Of a stretch of DNA of 64,000 bases, positions 55,501 through 61,500 are shown piece by piece. How positions within the stretch are numbered: position 1 is the first letter of the stretch; each line of letters starts with the position of its first letter. The translations under genes and the position numbers were made by a program. Source of the DNA: Hofstenia miamia (taxonomy: Eukaryota > Xenacoelomorpha > Acoela); assembly GCA_004352715.1 (NCBI GenBank), contig SCFE01000081.1, positions 1,634,537 through 1,698,536 on the forward strand, given 5' to 3'. The notes beneath the pieces are model-generated. The model was given only the letters and a program-made list of their open reading frames with translations. It was not told the DNA's origin and searched no databases.

Positions 55501-58500
55501 TTTGTCATTCTACCGAGAATAAAAAAATTGATCGTGTTTTAGAAGTACACTAGATTTGATATGGTTCTTTAATTTTAAGGATCATAGGAATTTGCCTGTA
55601 TGTAAACAACAGGTGTAATATATATTGTCAGGGGCTTTGGGAGAACAATTCATAAAGAAGACAATAGTCGAGTAATTTGATTAGATCTGCGCACTATATT
55701 TTTGCTTGCTTCAAATTCCTATGCATATCCAATGCGGGTTGAATTAAACAATTCAGTTGAAACGTCTAAATCAAAGTGACATTTACGTTCCAAAATAAAA
55801 TATGGAATTAGGAAACGAAAGAAACAGAATGCCGAGCGTTGCAATTAATTTATGCTCCTAAAGGCCAAATGGACATACAAGAAATTTCAATCGATAACGT
55901 ACCAATACATACACTTGCTCTGCAAAAGATTTGACTTTCTAGCCAACAGCACATTAATGAATTAATAAAGATAAAACTAACATTGCTTTTTAAAAAATTG
56001 CATCTAAAGCTCTTTTTCTTATCAAATAGCAGCTAAAAATTGTGCAAAAAGCAGAACTTCTCAATTCTCATGCATCAATATGCATGAGTTTTCTTGCCCT
56101 TTTTACATATTAAGTTAAAAATCGCTGCTGTGCATATCGGAGGTGCCGATTATGGTATGGCACCATACCATTATGTACAATATTATGGAAACTATAATTG
56201 CATGGTGGAAAAGAATTTATGGTCATTATGGATGGGACACATAAAAATATGGCCATAATGAAAGTCCAGAAATTTATTGTTTCAAATACCGAATTTATTA
56301 TTTATTTATTGTCAAGAAAATTGTGAAATTTAGTGACACATGTCTTACATTGAAAATAATTGAATGAATATATATTTATTTTACTAATTGTTTTGAACAA
56401 AAAACATTTTGATAAAATAACAACTTTTAAAAGCTTTGCAAACATTTAGTAAACAGCTTCAGAACATTTTTTCCCATTTGTTATTGTGGATTGTAAACAA
56501 ATACTTATGATTAAGTTGCTTCCCATTTTTAAACTTTGTGCCTAACAAAGTATATTGTACTGGAAAACAAACAAAAAATATTTCGTTTATTTTGATGTTT
56601 GTTTCTGAATGTTTTCAAAATGTTTCTGCAAGCTAGTGCCTTGTCATATCAGTACAAGCTCATAAAAATGTTTGGCATTTAATTGCAGCTGGTAATTTTG
56701 ATAATGTTCGCAACCACTTATTATTTTGCTATTACCACGTGCAAGGCATACCTACATTTCACCATCATTAACTATATTTTACATAATGGACATAAGGATA
56801 AAATTCAAAATATGATCATTATGAATGGTTGAAAAATATCGGCTTTCATATATGGTCATGCAATAAACGGCTTACTAATCATTAATATTCAGCATTCATA
56901 AAAATTCAATAGTTTTCAAATATTTATTAAGGTGAAGTAACAATGAGTTTTTCTTAGTTCAAATGTTTTTATATGGATGCCAAATGATTCAGAATTAGGT
57001 CAATTTTTTACATGCACAATAGTAAATGTTTTAATAATTTTTTTTACTTTCCGTGTTAATTTCCTAAAAAAACATCCATTGTGCTGTAAGAATCATTAAA
57101 ATATCAGAACTAAATTTTATCAATTTAATGTTTAATGTTTTTTAAGAGATAGTTTTATCAAAGAATCTAGTTAATGTTGCAAATTACAATAATATTCGCC
57201 TAAAATTATTTGAATGAAAAAGTCAGTTAATGTTTCAAAAATCTTTGCAATTAGACATCAAGGCCTATTCCAACAAATTGTAAAAAAAGACGCCACCCTA
57301 AACCTTTCTGTAACATAGTTCTTGTTCCAAGACTCTTAAATGAATCAAAATCAATTAACATTGTTATTGTTAATATTACAAACAAATTAACAGTTTCTGA
57401 CGTAAACTGCAATTTCAAAAATAAATTTCATCGATTTTTCCGCAATTCAAATGTTTATTAACCTTTGAATTCCTCCAAAATGTAGTGCAATTCTAAAAAT
57501 TTAAAATGTTTTATTCAAATAATTTACTTATAATTATAAAATGTATTACAGCTATTAACTGTTTATTAATTCAAAATTAAATATATAATAAACTATAAAA
57601 GTACATGCAGACTTTAGACGCGTAGACCTCAGAAAATTAGTTTTATCTCAATTCCATATTGTGATTTTTACGGTAAGTGATTCACTATTTACAACATTTA
57701 GTTGTCACTTATGTCACTTAATGCCATAACAGCACTCTCACACTATGAAAAAATTTTTCATCGAGATCATTAAGTTCTATTCAAAAATTTTTCGAATTAA
57801 ACTGCACTGTTTGATAAACCTGCAGGTGATTAGAATTTGAATTATAGGCTTCAATTTAATGAAAAAACACAATAAGTAGCGAAATACATAATCCCAATAA
57901 AATATCGCCCTAAAAATTTTAATAAATAGTAATCCAAGTTTTGCATCCATTCAATTGTCTGAAGGGAGCAATATCTTAAATTGGCATAAATGTTGATACA
58001 TACAGAAGACGGCAGTTTGATAAACATTGTTTGGTAACTTTCAATTCAAACAGTTATATATATATATTAAGCTGAAAAGAACAGATACCTGCCTTATTCA
58101 ACGAATTTTATATGTATAATTAATGGTAGTCACAACAAGACCACTATTGAAAAAGTAATTTGCCTTTTAACAAACTATTTTTGCTTAATCTGGAAACAGT
58201 GCTGAAAAAGTAATATTCGACCTGAAAATGTTACGGTCTCTGTGTCATTGATAAACACCTCTATTTTGTTAATATCATCTTGTATAAATTACTGAAATTT
58301 GAATTTTTTAGATCTCAATTCACAAAAAATGGAAGAGTAAATGTTAAAGCAGCTCATGCACAGCTGATAGCAAGTTTCTCTATTTAAAATAGTCTTTTGC
58401 TGAAGTTATATATATAACTCCAAGTACATTTTTAAGTAATTTAAACTAGTTTTATTGATGTCTAAATTAGGGAATACTGAATATTACTAAATTTCTTAAA

Positions 58501-61500
58501 TTTTTAAACATTTTCAATGTAATTTAAGAAATTGTATAAAAGAAGTAAATCTAAATAGATTGTAGTTAAAAAATTATATAGTATTATACTACAAGTTTTC
58601 AAATAAAACGACACTCAAGCAATTAATTTGCTCTTGAAATATAAAGAAAGAAGATGTTTCTCATTAATTTCGGCCCTGACATATAATTCAGAATCGATAT
58701 TGTAACGTTAACTAGAAAAAACCTCTTAATTAAAAACTCAATTGATTGTACTGATAACAAAAAATGCTTGCGACATATGCATTGATATCTAAATAACATT
58801 AAATAATGGCAAAATGAAAACTTACTTTGTTTGATTTAAAAATATTCCAGGATGACATTGGAGATTTTAATCTTTTATCTAAACATGTATTAATCAAAAC
58901 AATATAAATAGCGATAACAATAAGAGTCAAACGTAATTTATTGCTAAAAATATCACGGCAATCTATAAACTACAACTATTTAAAAAATAATTGTAATATA
59001 CAGAGTGGCTATCCAGAGGCGCACCCAGAGGGGGGGAACTGGGGGAACGTTCCCCCCTCAACAGAGCACAGATGCTTCAAATCTATCTGCAGTGGTAAGC
59101 AATAATTAATAGATATTGCAATTATTACAATAATTGGAAATCAATTAATATATTGAATACTTTAGAAGAAGAAAAATTACCAATAATTTGCAATTATTTA
59201 GCTTCACTAAGAACGTTCTCACAAGCATTAATGGATGAAAAGCTTGATGAAACATAATAAAAGTCCCAATTCGAAAATCATTATTGTCCTGCCTAGTAAA
59301 TTAATATAGTATTGGCCATTGCATGTGTACAGCACAGTTTGATGACCAAAATATATATTATGCTTCCACTACCGAATTCACTTTTTGATATATTTAAGGC
59401 GTAACCATTAACCACTGTTTCGCACCATTGCTATCTTTCTGTCACACACACCTCATATTGTGATGTCAAACCTAGAGATATTAAACAATGATCACAGCTT
59501 TTACATAAGGTATCTATGCAGAACCAAATTTGCTTTTAGTGATTACGATATCTGGCAACATTTAACTTAGATTTTTCTTAGTGCTAACAGAAGTATGAAA
59601 CACTTGTAATTTTGTTTGTTATCTTACAATGATGTTTTTTCTTTTAAAAAAGTATTTATGTGTTATGACTGGTTTTTATGCTATGATTTCTTATCTATTA
59701 TTTTCATTCCTATTATTGCAAAAAGCGAAACTAGCAATGAGAAATATAGCAATTTTGAATGAAATTTTCTATTAAATTATATTTTGCAAAATGTGAAAAT
59801 AATTTGGACACGGTTTCTGTATTTTTTACCTGTAGTGAAATATGGTGAATTACATAGCAATGCTAAAAAAAATAGAAAATAATGTATTAAATTCAAATTA
59901 CGGCAAGTTACAAAATGTAACTAAAGGTATTTTGTGGACGCACAGTATTAATACGGTATGATCCTCATCCTGTTCTCTCTTCTGCTAACAGGAGTTGAAG
60001 TCGGAGCCGCGGTGGGCTGGGGCTCGACTGAGCTATTGGAAAAAAATGGGCTGAAATTGAAAAAAATAAACTATTACACAACAGTTGTAGTGAATATTAT
60101 ACAATTTCTTAAACAACGTTTTGAAATTGTACATCAGTATTATATAGTTTTGAAAAATTCAATCTAGAATTTTCAACTTCAGTGAGCACATTTTCTTAAA
60201 AGTTAAGTTGGGCATGATTCAAGCTTCAAGAATTTGACCTAAGTTTTTGGTTGGAATAACTAAGAAATAAGAAAGTAAGAATTTTTTAAAGATCATCCTA
60301 CCGCAAAAAATGGAAATTTTCCCTATTGAGATTAGGATCACTTAACAGGACAACAGTCTGTGTTTTAAATCATCCCCACCTACTGAACCACGGATCAGAT
60401 ATGTGTTAGCCAATCTTAGTAATGGTTGAATAGCTATAGGGAAAAATAATTCAGTTTTAGTAATTTTTAACAAACATTCATAGTATGCTGGTTACATTTG
60501 CTATGTTGAAATTTAATTATAAAAATGACATTTAAAAGTAGATATATGAAATAGTAAACCTTAAATTGAATAGTTGAATTTCGTTAATATCAACCTTTCT
60601 GTTTTGGGTAGGATGTCAAAAAGTGTATACTATTTAATTTCCCTGAAAATGCTTTTTCCATTGTTGTATTCAAAATCTTCAGAATAATGAATTTATAAAC
60701 TACTTTGCATGTAAGAATATCTATGAAAATATGTATATATATATANNTCCTCACCTACTGAACCACGGAGCAGATATGTGTGTTAGCCAATCTTAGTAAT
60801 GGTTGAATAGGGGTAGGGAAAAATAATTCAGTTTTAGTAATTTTTAACAAACATTCATAGCATGCTGGTTACGTCTGCTATGTTAAAATTTAATTATAAA
60901 AATGACATTTAAAAGTAGATATATGAAATTGTAAACCTTAAATTGAATAGTTGAATTTCGTTAATATCAACCTTTCTGTTTTGGGTAGGATGTCAAAAAA
61001 TGTATACTATTTAATTTCCCTGACAATGCTTTTTCCATTGTTGTAGTCAAAATCTTCAGAATAATGAATTTATAAACTACTTTGCATGTAAGAATATCTA
61101 TGAAAATATGCCAATATATATATATATATATATATATAATCTAAAGAATAGTTCCCCCCCTCAGAAAAAAAGCTGGGTGCGCCCCTGGTGCTGCTATATA
61201 ATGGTGAGACATTTTTACTAAAGTGTTTTGTTGAGCTGGAGATCTTGAAAATATCCATCATTTTTGGTTAAAATTTTCATTTTATGAAATTCATTCAAAC
61301 TACTTCCAAAATTAAATTTCAGATAATCATGAATGTTAACCTCAACTATTTAGACTCTCTATCCTATAATATTTCAGAGGTTGTACAACTTTATTAGTTC
61401 GTAAGCTGTGAGATGGGGACAGGGACTTTATTATTTTTCACTAAGCATGTCTAATCAAGATGCAAGAAACGTTCTGCAATATCTTTACTCTACTCGAACC

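Noticed and set aside
59160-59270. Possible hAT dimerisation trace (LASLRTFSQALMDEKLDE)
   Set aside because: Too short, and at the wrong end of the element for a plus-strand transposase.
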